Assembly (NCBI GenBank): GCA_037176725.1
Contig: JAZBRS010000013.1
Span: 7,319,001-7,383,000, forward strand
Reading direction: 5' to 3'
DNA: 64,000 nt
Source: Posidonia oceanica
Lineage: Eukaryota; Streptophyta; Magnoliopsida; Alismatales; Posidoniaceae
The position numbers and the translations under genes are program-made. The notes beneath the pieces are model-generated. The model saw nothing but the letters and a program-made list of their open reading frames with translations, was not told the origin of the DNA and ran no database searches. Positions 11,270-22,790 of this stretch are shown here, one piece after another. The first letter of the stretch is position 1. Each line of letters opens with the position of its first letter.

Positions 11270-13560
11270 ATGGCCCAGCATGCCAGCGAGCCTCTTCCTT
11301 CTGTCGCCTTGGAGGAGATCCCAGCTTCAGTGCTTCCTACTTTTGCAGCTTCTCCTTCCCTTCACACATTCTGTTTCAGGGTGCATGATGATCCTTTGCT
11401 TACTCTGGGATGACCGCGAGTCATAGTCGGTTCAAGACCTATCACCGATTCTATCACGGTGACCGCCACTCGGGCTCTGGATACCCCGCCACTCGCCCCT
11501 TCCTTGGGCTTTCCTGTTTCAGGAACTCGACCGGCTACGGCTACTTCTGCTGTAGGGTCTGCCCCTTCCGGCACTTTTGCTCTCGTGCCACCTTCTGTAG
11601 CCATCCCTTTACATCCCGGCTCGTCGGTCGATGAGCCTTCTGCCATGCAAGCGCAGCATTTGATGGCATTGGCACAGAGGCTACGAGGAATGACCCTTTC
11701 TCTTGGTCCTGCTTACTCGTTTCCTCCTTCTCTAACCCCTGAGGTTCCGGTGTAGCCCACTCTGGCTCTGTAGGCTCACCCCACTGCACTTCCGCCCTTA
11801 CCATTGCCCCAGCTCCTCACAACTTCGACGATGGGGGCGTCATTCCTGCCTCCTGTACTTATACAGCACTTTGCACAGCATGCAACTCCATCACCTGGTA
11901 GCTAGTCCTCTGGATTGGCAAGAGCACATCACCCCCTGAGCCCGTTGCCCGGAATTGCACCGGTGCAACAGCTGCTGCTCTCACATACTGCACAATATAC
12001 TACACAGCATGCTATCTACTCATCCCCTTTGCATCAGTAGATTCAGGCTCCAGCATGCACATCACAACACTCTGCACCCTCGCACGGGTATGCTAGTTCT
12101 CATGCCATGACATCAGGTGGCATGATGGTGGATCCAGAGGAGCACTTTCGCGTGACCCATACAACGTACGCAGCACCTGCCTCAGCTGCACCGCTCTCGT
12201 CTGTAGCAGCCTCGTACACCCTCCTTGCCTAGGTCGGCGATCTGGAGAGAGGACTTCGCCAAGTACAAGGCCAGGACTGCCAGTCCTACCAATTCCAGGA
12301 CCTCTGCTACTTTCTAGAGGCGACATTCCTAGCGAACTTCCGCATCCTGGAATTCGATAAATACAGTGGTAGAGGCTGCCTAATCTCCCACCTGAAGGTG
12401 TACTATAGTGACCTTATCTAGCTTCAGGCTGATGGCAGACTGCTAATACGTTTGTTCTAGAAGACTTTGATGGGCCCGCACTCAAGTGGTTCACATCTCT
12501 TGACATGGCCACCTTCAAGACTTGGGACGACCTTTCCCAGGCGTTCCTGGAGCAATATTTCTTCAACTTTGACTTGATCCCCAAGCGCGAGGATCTTGTC
12601 GCAATTTAGCAGAAGCCCCACGAACCATTCGGGGAGTACGTCGGCCACTGGAACACCCTAGCCTCCCAAGTCAATGATAGACCCTCGGACGAGGAGTCTA
12701 TCGAGATCATCATTAGAGGAGCGCAACCAGCGACTGGGGCTCTACTCTGCCTACAACCCATCACTAGTTTTGCATTGCTGATCTGGGTTGGCGCTCACGT
12801 GGAAAGCTCGCTGTGGAGTGGAAACTTCCCCGCCTTCTCTGCATTTGCAAAGCAAGCTACCGCTTGCAACAACAGCAACAACAGCCACAATAGCAACAAC
12901 AGCAGCGGCAACAAAGGCAACAATGGCTCTGACATCAACTACTACAAGAAGCTGACCATCGCCTGCGTCAATTCTCTTGCAGAGCCTGCCCTCGCAGCAG
13001 CCAGCCTAGCTCACCTTAGCCTGCATCTGCACCTAGCATTCCACACACTACAAAGAGCACCGCCCCCGTCGAGCTAGTGCATCACGTCACACCGACTCGA
13101 CAAGGACAGCAACCCGAGTAGAGACGAGGCCACCGCCTTGAGAGCGATTACACCCCACTTGGTGAACTGCTAAGTGCCGTCTTTCCTTAAGTTGTGTCAC
13201 TTCTGATGCTCCCAAAAACTCGTCTGCTACCAAACCCACTTCCTTGGTGGTACGATACGAGCGCGTACTGCAATTATCATTGAGCCACAGGACACTCGAT
13301 TGATAATTGCCACACTCTTCGGGATGTCATTTAGAACCTGATTGACAATGGAGTCATTGTTGTCAGCGCCTAGGAGGCAGCACGCACACCTGCACCTACA
13401 CATCCTAGCATAGCCAGCCTTTCCTCACCTGAGCCTGCAAGCTCCGGGGATGCTGGGACCTTAGGGGTATATCTTCTTACTCCCGTCCCTACTGATTCCA
13501 GCCCTTCCTCATTGGATACCTCTGATCACATCGATTTGATCTCTTCTCCTGCTTTTCCTT
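11270..13560 (+). pseudogene. gag: gag of element A (Tat-type), broken
   Basis: Gag forms the virus-like particle. The start MAQHASEPLPSVALEE at 11270 aligns with the gag starts of B and D. After a Pro/Ser-rich N-terminal region comes the conserved capsid-like part (about 12240-12760): SYQFQDLCYF, LQADGRLLIRLF, GPALKWFTSLD, FLEQYFFNFDLIPKRED and PFGEYVGHW. Next are VESSLWSGNF, an Asn/Ser-rich tract (12868-12945) and a knuckle-like CNYH...GHSIDNC near 13270-13310. Several in-frame stops occur, for example near 11412, 12418, 12460 and 12608, and frames shift after about 12950. No protease or polymerase follows, so the element is gag-only here. A non-autonomous element or an internal deletion are both possible. 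Confidence 0.8.
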
Positions 13561-14744
13561 AGCCCCGTCCTTGGGGGTCTCGGCCTAGAGTTTGCCTGTC
13601 TGCCAAGCACCAACCCAATCTGCAAGTGCAAACACCCTGGATCCCAATAGCAGGCATAGATCTGTGATAGTTCCAGCAATTCCGGTAGTTTTAACCAACC
13701 ATAGCAGTACTGCCAGAGCAAACAAGAGCAACAAGCAGCAAACAATGGGGACCAGTGCTGTATCCTTTGCCTGTTTCCTTATTGCATTCCTTTTCTTTCG
13801 AAAACAGAAAAATACAAAAAAAGTCATAAGCAAAAACCCAAAAAAAAAAAAAACTAAAAGCAACAAAACATCTTGCATGCCAACATTGCCCGATGATGAA
13901 AATTGGAAAAGCGAGCCTGCTGGAAGGAGAGAGCCATCCCATCTCAACCTACACTACCTAGACAACTAGGTAAGTGAGAGCCACCGCCCACTGATAGTAG
14001 GACAAAGTGTCCAAATTCCATAAGAGGCCTGCACCTCCTGGAGGGAGAGAAAATGCTAGGGTGACTGAGAGAGTGAGTCAAAAAAAAAAATACATATTCG
14101 CATGGGCAGAAAAGAAAATATGCAGACAGAAGGCGAAGACAGAAGTCAACCTAAGAGAGGGACGCACGTTGTAGCCTTATCCCTACCACACTTTGGAGAG
14201 GAGTCGGAGCATGCGCTTGGGGAGCCAACATTTCCGAAGGGACTAGCCACCCCTTTCCGCAACAAAAGCCTCCAGCCCAGATCAGGCGCCTATTACCTCC
14301 AAGTCAGGGATAGAGTGAGCCCGAGTGTCCATGAGGGAGCATAAAAGAAAAGAAATCTCAAAAGAGTAGGTGTAGCGCCCAAAAGAGTTGGGCACGGAGC
14401 CCGATCCATCACCCATAGAGAGCTTGACCATCACCACCCACAGCTTGTGAGTCCTGGTAGGGTCCATTGAGTTGAGGGCATCCACCTCCTTTTTAGCAGG
14501 CATAAATGCTTTCCAGCATAACTGAGGGCAGATAAATAAAAATCACCTCTTAATCAATCAACTTGCTTGACCACTGCTTGATTATGCATAACTTCGCAGG
14601 ATCTACTCCAGCATTTTTGACTAGGGGCATGTCAACCATCCTCTAGTCAGGACACATATATCAGAGCATACTCAGAACAAGCCTGCTACAACCAATAGTG
14701 CAAACCTTGCATCCTCCATTAGGAACAGACCCGCTACACCCAGC
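13561..14744 (+). other. 3' region of element A, noncoding
   Basis: Between the end of gag and the solo LTR at 14745 no pol domain is readable in any frame. The region has A-rich runs (13839-13852, 14079-14090) and purine-rich stretches. It is interrupted at 14744 and resumes at 17605. It could be a long 3' UTR or the remains of a deleted pol. Confidence 0.45.
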
Positions 14745-17604
14745 TGCAGACACCCCATTTTTGACAACTTGGATGCTGGTGGATCTTGCTGGAAGTTCGC
14801 TTGGATCTCGGGATGGCCAATCTCTCTCAAACCCACCCTAAAACCTCACCAAACCTTCCTAAACCCTAAAACCTTCCTAAGCCTTAACCCAAGCCTCAAC
14901 CTAAGCCAAAATACCCAAAACAACCCTTAAACTTCTTAGACTCATTGAACGCTGCCTATGCCAGCATCCAACGTTGGACACGCTTTGCACTGCCGTCCAA
15001 CGTTGGACGCAACTCCGGCGGGCATCCAACGAGTCGAGGACTGCCACCGCCTCTGGCACCTTCGGCCTACCACTTTCGTCCTTCCTTTCGTCAACGCCCA
15101 CTTACTACCGCGTCCCCTCACCACTCCCGGCCACCCATTACACGCCAAGGTCCACTTACTACCCTGCCACTACATCTCCTCTCTGCCGGTGGGTTTTCTG
15201 GCCTCATCGTGGTCACTGCCACCGGACGCCTGTGCGCCTGCCCCCATGACTTTTCCTCCACCCTCCTGACGTCGCACTTACTTCTCCTGATAGCCACGAC
15301 CTGACTTACACCCTCTAGACCCACCCATTCTTCCAGAGTGTGTGCCACAACCCCTTCTCCTCCATTGGCGGCAAAAGGAGAACCCAACACCTCCTAGCCC
15401 TCTAGACACACCTCCAGAACCCGGAGAGGAGCCTGAGAGTCCTCCCCAGCCTTCCCGAATCCTCCTCCACATGAGAGAGAGAGCCACAGTAGCCTCCCAC
15501 TTCCCACGAGCTCACCGCAGTCCGTCCAAGTTCGCCTGCCGGCTGCATACATCTCCTCCAGGCCGCATGCAGGTAACTTTCTTTCCCTCGGCGCTTCCCC
15601 CATCTCCTTCCTCATCGTAGCTAAGCTTCACAGCCAAGTTTCGTGGCTTTTCGCCCTCTCAATTGGCCGGAAATGCCATGAACATTGACGGCAAGAGGGA
15701 GGAGGTGGGTGGAGCTATCCACGTGTCCATTTCCAGCTTTAAATGCATGCCTATGATCGTTGTTGCTTGCTTATGCTTTCTATCTAGTTGGCTTTCCATT
15801 TTGAATCAATTTGAGCATCGATTCTGGTTGGGAAGTTTCCCGACTTGTTAGACACGCACCCTGGTGCGTCTAACGTTGGACGTGTCCTAAGGCAGTGTCC
15901 AACACCCCTGCTGGCTTTTTTATTTATTTGTTTCCATGCTGTTACATTTTGAATGCTATTTCCATGTGGATCATCTTGCATGCTTTCATTCATGCTTTTA
16001 CATGCCATGTTTTAAATCTCGCATTAATCTTATCTTGGTTTTCTTCTCCATGTTTAAGTATCTCCTGCCTGGGTGTAGGACGCATGGTTTCCAGCATCTT
16101 ATGTTAGACGCTGGTAAACCTAGCGTCTTACACTCCAGTTTGTCTGCTTGCATCTTAACATCTTATAATCACTTTATTTTGAGATGCTTATCTAGCCCAT
16201 GTGTGCATGTTGATATATGGGTTCTCTTTTTGTTACTTGCAGGTTCATATAATGTTTTTATCAATTTGCATGTAGTAGTTTTTATGCCTCTGTCTTCTCT
16301 ACGTTGGACGCTGAGAACGACAACGTCTTATGTTAGACGCTGGGTTGTCAAGCGTCCAACCTTCTGCTTTGTTTTAAATCATCTTTATGCCTGTGCCATG
16401 TTCTCAGATCCCTTTTGCCTACTTATCTTGATTGTCTAGCATGATCTGCATGTCTCCTGCTGCCATATTGCATTTGCATCATGTTTATACATTCAGCATG
16501 CATGCATTTCTTTCGAAATCCAGGCTCAGCTGTTAGACGCTGGGGATCACAGCTTCCAATGTTGGACGCTGGTGATCACAGCATCTAACACCCTCTGCCA
16601 GTTTAAAATCATTTTGATGCTTGCATCCGATTCCTGAGTTTGTGCTTTGGTCTTTTAACATGCTTTATCTGTCCATGGCTTTTACATTGCATTAAAACAC
16701 ATGTTTTCCAAATTTGCATGCTTTCCTTGCAGCTTTACTGTCCTCTGTGTTGGACGCTGGCTGCTCTAGTGTCTAACATAGGACTCTAGCTGCTCCAGCG
16801 TCCAACGGTTTACAGCTTACTGCACACTATTTTTAGTGCCGATCTTGTTTTCGTTGTCGCTTTCCGCACTTTGTCGTTTCCGATACTTGCCTCAACATCC
16901 ATGCATGTTGCCGGATCCCTGTTTCCTGTTTTACGCCTTGCATTTTGCTTTTCATCGCATGTCGTTATTCGCATTGCATGGTTTTCTTCGGCGTTTTGGT
17001 TTCTCGCTTGCATTGCATCTAGGGCAGTGAGGCTTTGGAGTTCTTACGAACCAAGGCACGCCCCGTTTGGAACACTGACAGCGCTGCTGAGCACATAGGT
17101 TGCACGTTTAATTTCCATCCCACATCACGGCACTTAGAGCATACATTTGGGCATGTAATTAAGGCATACATGGCATTTAGGCATTTAAAGCATACATTTG
17201 AGCATTCATAGCATGGCATAGCATTCCACGCCCCTCGGGCGTGCAGTTAGGCAAGCATTGCCGATAATCCTGCAAATGCGAACGAGATTAGCCAAGAAAG
17301 ACCGATTCCAGGAGTGTTAGGGGTGCCTAACACCTTCCCCATGCGTAACAAGAGTCCTTACCCTTTCTCTAGCTCACAATGACAATTTTGCCCTCGTCCT
17401 TGGCACAAGTCATACATTTTGCATAGCATTGCATTCATTTGTATGTTTTCTTGCATTTCCCTTGGTTTTCCTCGTCTCCCGATTGAATAGACTAGGTGGC
17501 GACTCCGTTTTGCTTTATCTTTTGTTTTCCTCTTCACCGCTTTTCCGTGAAGACCTCTCTCTTTCGGGCCCTCGCGGTCCAGATCCCAGGGTGAGATAAT
17601 CACA
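14745..17604 (+). repeat. Solo LTR inserted in element A
   Basis: The LTR starts TGCAGACACCCCATTTTTG and ends GAGATAATCACA, about 2.86 kb. It is flanked by CCAGC (14740-14744) and CCAGT (17605-17609), a 5-bp target duplication with one difference. No internal region accompanies it, so it fits a solo LTR left by LTR-LTR recombination. Inside are a telo-box AAACCCTAA (14861-14869), a GC-rich part, a series of TTGGACGC palindromes (about 14960-16810), the block GAAAGACCGATTCC near 17307 and the internal primer-like TGGCGACTCCG at 17497. The overlapping open frames at 14900-15650 are not supported as genes. Confidence 0.8.
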
Positions 17605-17930
17605 CCAGTGCAAAACTGCAAGTCCAGAATAGCACTTCGGACACTCAATGCCCCGCAAGCATCAGGCGTGGACATCAAGCATACAGTAAGCTACAACAAC
17701 ACTCTTTCAGCAAGCAGACAGCAATGAGCCAACCCGCATCAGAAGTGAGTGCCTGCAAGCAAGCATCCTCCAGTGCCTCAGCCAGTACACAGCAGTAGTG
17801 GTCCAAGAGCACCTGCAGATCAGATTCCTCGGCAGACCTCTTCGGCTAAACTAGCCAGCTTGTCCCCCTGCATTCACATCTCTCATTGTCTCGTTTGCCT
17901 GCGAAGCAACCCTTCCGACGTCTTGAGACT
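17605..17930 (+). other. Continuation of element A 3' region
   Basis: Sequence of the same CAG/AGCA-rich composition as 14600-14744 resumes after the solo LTR and is cut by the LTR of element E1 at 17931. No gene is seen. Confidence 0.4.
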
Positions 17931-20542
17931 TGTGACCACGCCACTCGGCGACTCGGTCGCACGCTGCCAGAGCTCGCGCGCGCTGGCCGGAGAGAGGGGC
18001 CATGGTCAACGGTGAATCCGGGGAGGAAGTTGACTCAAAAACACCGGGAAAATAGGCGAACGCAAAGGAAAACAAAAGAAAAGACATGGAGTCGCCACCT
18101 AATCTCTTAAAACCGAGAGATTAGGAAAACCGTATATGAAAACATGCAGAAAAACTCATGCAATTTAAAAATATGCCAATTCGATCCAAATGTGTATGAC
18201 ACAAGGTCAATGCGATCCAAAGAAACGGTAAGGACTCTTGTTATGCATGGGGAAGGTGTTAGGCACCTCCGATACGCTCGAGGAAGTCGATCTTTCTTGG
18301 CCAATCCACTCTTGTGTGGCTAATGTTGGCGTATAACGCCGGTTTATGTTCGCCCGAGGGTGGTATGCAACAAGCATTTATAAACCATGCAAAGCTTAGC
18401 AAAACTATGCCAAAATGACTAATTAAAGTTGAAATACCATGATGTGATGGTAAATAAGTCAGGGAAACAAAATTAGAGCAAAGCAAGTCAAGTAAACGAA
18501 AGACAAGGTAGCAAATAAGGGGCTCTGTTCACTGTCTAAACTCTGGCCTGAGTCGCCTATCACCACGGCGACAGGACACGTCGCCGGTATGCGCGACGAC
18601 GGCACAGTCGACATTTAGAATGGTGACAGCACACGTCGTCAATATGCGCGGCGACGGCGCAAATCGCCCTTGGGACAGGCGGCACCTGCTGCTTTAGACA
18701 GTCCAAATAGTGAACTTTGGCGCCCGGTTAAACTATGTAAAACGACTGTAAACATGCAAGCAGGCATTCACAGAGATAGATTGCATATCAGGGAATACAA
18801 TCATGCAATTATTATGCAAAATGGGTGCCTGGATCACAAGATACGTCGGCTCAAAGTCTGGCAAGGGGATTGCCAGCAACATGAGACGAGTAGCCGCTAG
18901 AACAGGCGACGCACCTGGCAGTCCGATGGCCAAATTTCATCACCAAATCTCGCGTCACCGGCGATGCGAAACATGCAACTAATGATCAGGGAAGCACGAC
19001 GGCACTCCCAGGAACACAAACATATATTTAAAGCTAGAAATGGGCATCTGGATCTCTCTCCCCACCTATTGGGTTTCATTGCCGGCAGCCGGGAACTCCG
19101 GTGGCCATGGAGAAGGTCGGGGAGCTCCTGGGCTTATGCACGACTCACTGGAGGCTTGGGGGAGTCGAGATGAGGCCAAGGAAACAAACAGAAGTAAAAA
19201 CAAGCAATTGGATGTCCTCCACCACCCTTCTCACCGTCGACAGCCGTCCACGCATGCCGTCCGGCCACTAGGGAGACCGGGAGCGTACGGAGGGCCAACT
19301 GAGGCACCTGTGAGTTGCGGGGAGGATGGGAGGCAGTCCGGCGAAGCTAATGGGAGTGGTAAATGGGACGGCCGAGCTTCCCTGAGGGCTCCCCTATCGT
19401 GTGCCAGAGTCCGCGAGCTTCGCCAGCTGTGTCGAAGGCGGCGGACTCGTGGGCTTCACCGGAGCACGGAGGATGCCAAGGGGGAATCAAGACAGGTTCG
19501 GCATGCAAGTGGGGTGCAAGGCGAGCTCCGGAAGAGCCCGTGCCACGTGCTCAAGGGCCGGACGGCCACAACGGGCGGCGGACGTTGTCGGAGCTGAAAA
19601 AGGCAAGGTGTAAACAGCAAAATTAAATGCCAAAAAATGCAGGAAAAGCACAGAAATGATCCCCCTCCTTCAAGGGACGAAATTAATGGAAGAGGTTACT
19701 TGAGCGGGGAGGCTGTGATCATCTTCTCCAGTGCCGGCAAGACCAAACGGCGACGGAACTCGGAAGGCGGCGAGCGGGAGGAACGGAACGGGGCACGGGA
19801 CGCTCAGAGAGGGTTCGCTCTCGCACAAGGGAAGGCTCTAGTTCGCTCAGGATTGCGTGGAGGCTCTCAGAATTGGGTGTGGCGTCTAGAATGGTGTTGG
19901 GTTCTCCGATTTTGTTCGGCTAGGCCTGTCAGTGGCAAGTGGTGGTAGGGCGTGCTCTGGAGGTTGCAGCGGGAGGTGGCGTGCACGGCGAGAGGGCACA
20001 GGGTGGCAGGGAGTGCTCTGGCGAGGCGATGGCATGCACGATGAGGCGATGGCGTGCACGGCGAGGAGTTGGTGTGCAAAGGAGCGGCCGGAAACATCCA
20101 AAAACGCACGGCACGGAAGAGTTTGAACAGGTGGCGGGGTAGCTCTGGTTCTCTCCGTGTGTCGCCTCTCAGCTGGGCGGCAACACACGTAGCCGATATA
20201 AGTGGCGACGGAACCAGTTACCGCTGGGACAGGCGACAAGAGTCTCTGCAGTGGACAGGGCCTGTTCTAGGGTGTGTTGGGCTGCTAATGGGCCTGGGCT
20301 TTGGTGTAAACTGGGTTTGGGTAGGTTTTAAGGTATTGGGTGGTTTAGATCTAGGTTGGAGGTTCAAGTTTAAGTCTGGATTAGGGTTTGGATTAGGGTT
20401 TGGATAAGAGGTGGGGTTTAGGTTAGGTCTAGGTTGAAGGTTGGTCTAGGTTTAGGGTTTAGGTTGGGTCTGCCATGCCATGATCCGAGCAAGCCTCTAG
20501 AGAGATCCACCAATGACCAATTGCCAAAATGGGGTGTCTATA
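17931..20542 (-). repeat. 3' LTR of element E1 (Tat-type gypsy)
   Basis: On the plus strand it runs from TGTGACCACG to ATGGGGTGTCTATA, about 2.6 kb. The minus-strand start reads TATAGACACCCC, so the usual TG has become TA. Landmarks match the LTR of element C: GGAGTCGCCACCTA (18089), GGTAAGGACTCTTG (18228), GGTGTTAGGCACCTCC and ATCTTTCTTGG. Near the LTR start lie three telo-box copies TTAGGGTTT (20381, 20393, 20452). Palindromes here use the GTCGCC/GGCGAC stem (18550-18660) rather than TTGGACGC. It is followed by a polypurine tract. Confidence 0.8.
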
Positions 20543-20557
20543 GATGCCCCTCCTTGA
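20543..20557 (-). promoter_or_regulatory. Polypurine tract of E1
   Basis: On the minus strand TCAAGGAGGGGCATC lies directly before the 3' LTR. Element C has the near-identical CAAGAAGGGGCATC at the same place. Confidence 0.65.
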
Positions 20558-21546
20558 GCGAGGCCAAGGGAACCGAGGTTGCTGCTTAGGGTTGATGAGA
20601 CACCCCGCCTAAAGTCGACAGGAGCACAAACGCTGTTGGCGTGAGTCACTTATCCGACGGATACACCGAAAGTCATGACTCGTTGCCGCGATGCGAATGC
20701 AAATGTAGATGCAAATGCTGATGCTGATGCAATATTTGCACTAATGCTCGCCGCGCTGAACTCCGTTGAGGGAGACGCGGGCAATGCACGCATGTGTGCG
20801 GGTGTTGTGGATAATGCAATGCTGTGTGTTAAGGCTCGAGGCAACTCTAGCACGGGATGCTGATGCTGTGCGTTGAGGCGCGGGGCAACTCTAGCGCGGG
20901 GGTGCCATTCGCTGAGCTCCACTTTAAGCGATGGCAATGCAGATGCTTCGTGCTGAGCTGTGTCCGGCTCTAAGCGACCCCGGTGTGATGCATGTTGATG
21001 TGATGCGGTGTTTGACTTTGTTGGGGATGGGGAGAGTATGCGGTGCTAGTGTGCATGCAGTGCTGGTGCTACCACCTAGCATGTAATGCTGGTGCAACTA
21101 CCTAGTATGTGGTGCTGGTGCAATGGACGATGAGTTGACAGACTCATCACCGTATAGTTTGGGTTATCGGCCCGAGGAGTTGGCGGACTCATCGCTGGAT
21201 AGTTTGGGTTATCAGCCCAAAAGATGCCTGACATTGTGATGGATGTCATCCGAGTAATATGGGTTACCAACTCGAGAAAGACACCGAGGGTAGCGAAAAA
21301 TATGCCCCTGGTATCAGGGAGATGATACCAGAGGGCAGCTAAAAGCGCTCCTAGCACCGAGAGGAAGGTTAGACAGTATGACGGGTGTCAACAGAGCAGT
21401 TAGGGCTGCCAGTCGGGCAAAAGGAAAAGGGATAGCTTGTCCTCGCCCGAGGAAGCAAGCAAGCGGGACTCCGTCTGCCCGGAGTGAAGTCGCACAAGAG
21501 ATGATAATTGGCAAGTTTCGGACTTACCGAGCGGAAAGGGCACGAT
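20558..21546 (-). other. E1 3' UTR, part next to the LTR
   Basis: This noncoding sequence is homologous to 54758-55215 of element C (CTTGAGCGAGG, GAGACACCCC, CGATGCGAATGC). It contains short ATGC-rich tandem repeats at 20690-20740 and a repeated GTTAAGGC/CGAGGCAACTCTAGC unit at 20820-20900. At 21120-21260 weaker hairpins appear, such as GATGAGT...ACTCATC. Confidence 0.55.
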
Positions 21547-22790
21547 GTGATAAATAATAGGTTTCAGACCTATCGACCGCAAGGGAAGTTGATAAGTTTT
21601 GAACTTATCGACTGGAAAGGATGAGCTTCGGACTCATCGACAGCAAAGGAAATGAAAAGTGATAAGTTTCGGACTTATCGACTGGAGAGGATAAGTTTCA
21701 GACTTATCGATCAGAAAGGATGAGAGTTTCGGACTCATTGACCGCAAAGGAAATGAAAAGTGATAAGTTTTAGACTTATCGACCGGAAAGGATGAGTTTC
21801 AGACTCATCGATCGCAAAGGAAATGAAAAGTGATAAGTTTCAGACTTATCGACCAGAAAGGATGAGTTCTGGACTCATTGACTGCAAAGGAAATGAAAAG
21901 TGATAAGTTTCAGACTTATCAACCATAAAGGATAAGTTTCAAACTTATCGACTGGAAAGGATGAGTTTCAGACTCATCGACTGCAATGGAAATGAAAAGT
22001 GATAAGTTTAAGACTTATCGACCGGAAAGGATAAGTTTCGGACTTATCGACCGCAAAGGAAAGTGATAAGTTTCAGACTTATCGACCGGAAAGGATAGGT
22101 TTCGGACCTATCGATCGCAACGGAAAGTGATAAGTTTCGGACTTATCGACTGGAAAGGATAGGTTTCGGACTTATCAACCGCAAAGGAAAGTGATAAGTT
22201 TCGAACTTATTGACCGGAAAGGATAGTTTTCGGACCTATCGACCACAAAGGAAAGTGATAAGTATCGGACTTATCGACCGGAAAGGATAGGTTTCAGACC
22301 TATCGACCACAAAGGAAAGTGATAAGTTTCGGACTTATCGACCAGAAAGGATAGGTTTTGGACCTATCGATCGCAAAGGAAAGTCATAAGTTTTGGACTT
22401 ATCGATCGAAAAGGATAGTTTTCGGACCTATTGACCACAAAGGAAAGTGATAAGTATCGGACTTATCGACCGGAAAGGATAGGTTTCGGACCTATCGACC
22501 ACAAAGGAAAGTGATAAGTTTCGGACTTATCGACCAGAAAGGATAGGTTTTGGACCTATCGATCGCAAAGGAAAGTCATAAGTTTTGGACTTATCGACTG
22601 GAAAGGATACGTTTCGGACCTATCGACTGCAAAGGAAAGTGATAGGTTTCGGACCTATCGACCGCAAAGGAAAGTGATAGGTTTCGGACCTATCAACCAC
22701 AAATGAAAGTGATTTGGTAGGTTTCGGACCTATCGACCGCAAAGGAAAGTGATTTGGTCGGTTTCGGACCCACCGACCGCATAGATAATG
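21547..22790 (-). repeat. Array of about 37 stem-loop units in E1 3' UTR
   Basis: Tandem units of about 31-38 bp each contain an inverted repeat around a TTTCGG-like loop, followed by a linker such as CGACCGGAAAGG or CGACCGCAAAGGAAAG. Stems come in matched types: GATAAGT/ACTTATC, GATAGGT/ACCTATC and GATGAGT/ACTCATC. These alternate, giving a dimeric repeat of about 64-70 bp. The last unit has GGTCGG paired with CCGACC. No ORF spans the array. The array lies between the 3' ORF and the polypurine tract. Confidence 0.9.

Noticed and set aside
13585..13969. Overlapping frames, one with a Phe-rich 'membrane' stretch
   Set aside because: The hydrophobic run is the complement of an A-rich tract; there is no homology to other copies.
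14901..15620. Cluster of open frames on both strands
   Set aside because: Inside the solo LTR and proline/serine-rich from GC-rich DNA; the equivalent parts of other LTRs do not keep any frame.
20380..20460. Interstitial telomere array
   Set aside because: Only three exact motifs in a degenerate GGTTTAGG tract that recurs at the same place in other LTRs, so it is an LTR feature.
21547..22790. CRISPR array
   Set aside because: Units are palindromic and contiguous with no unique spacers, in a plant retroelement.
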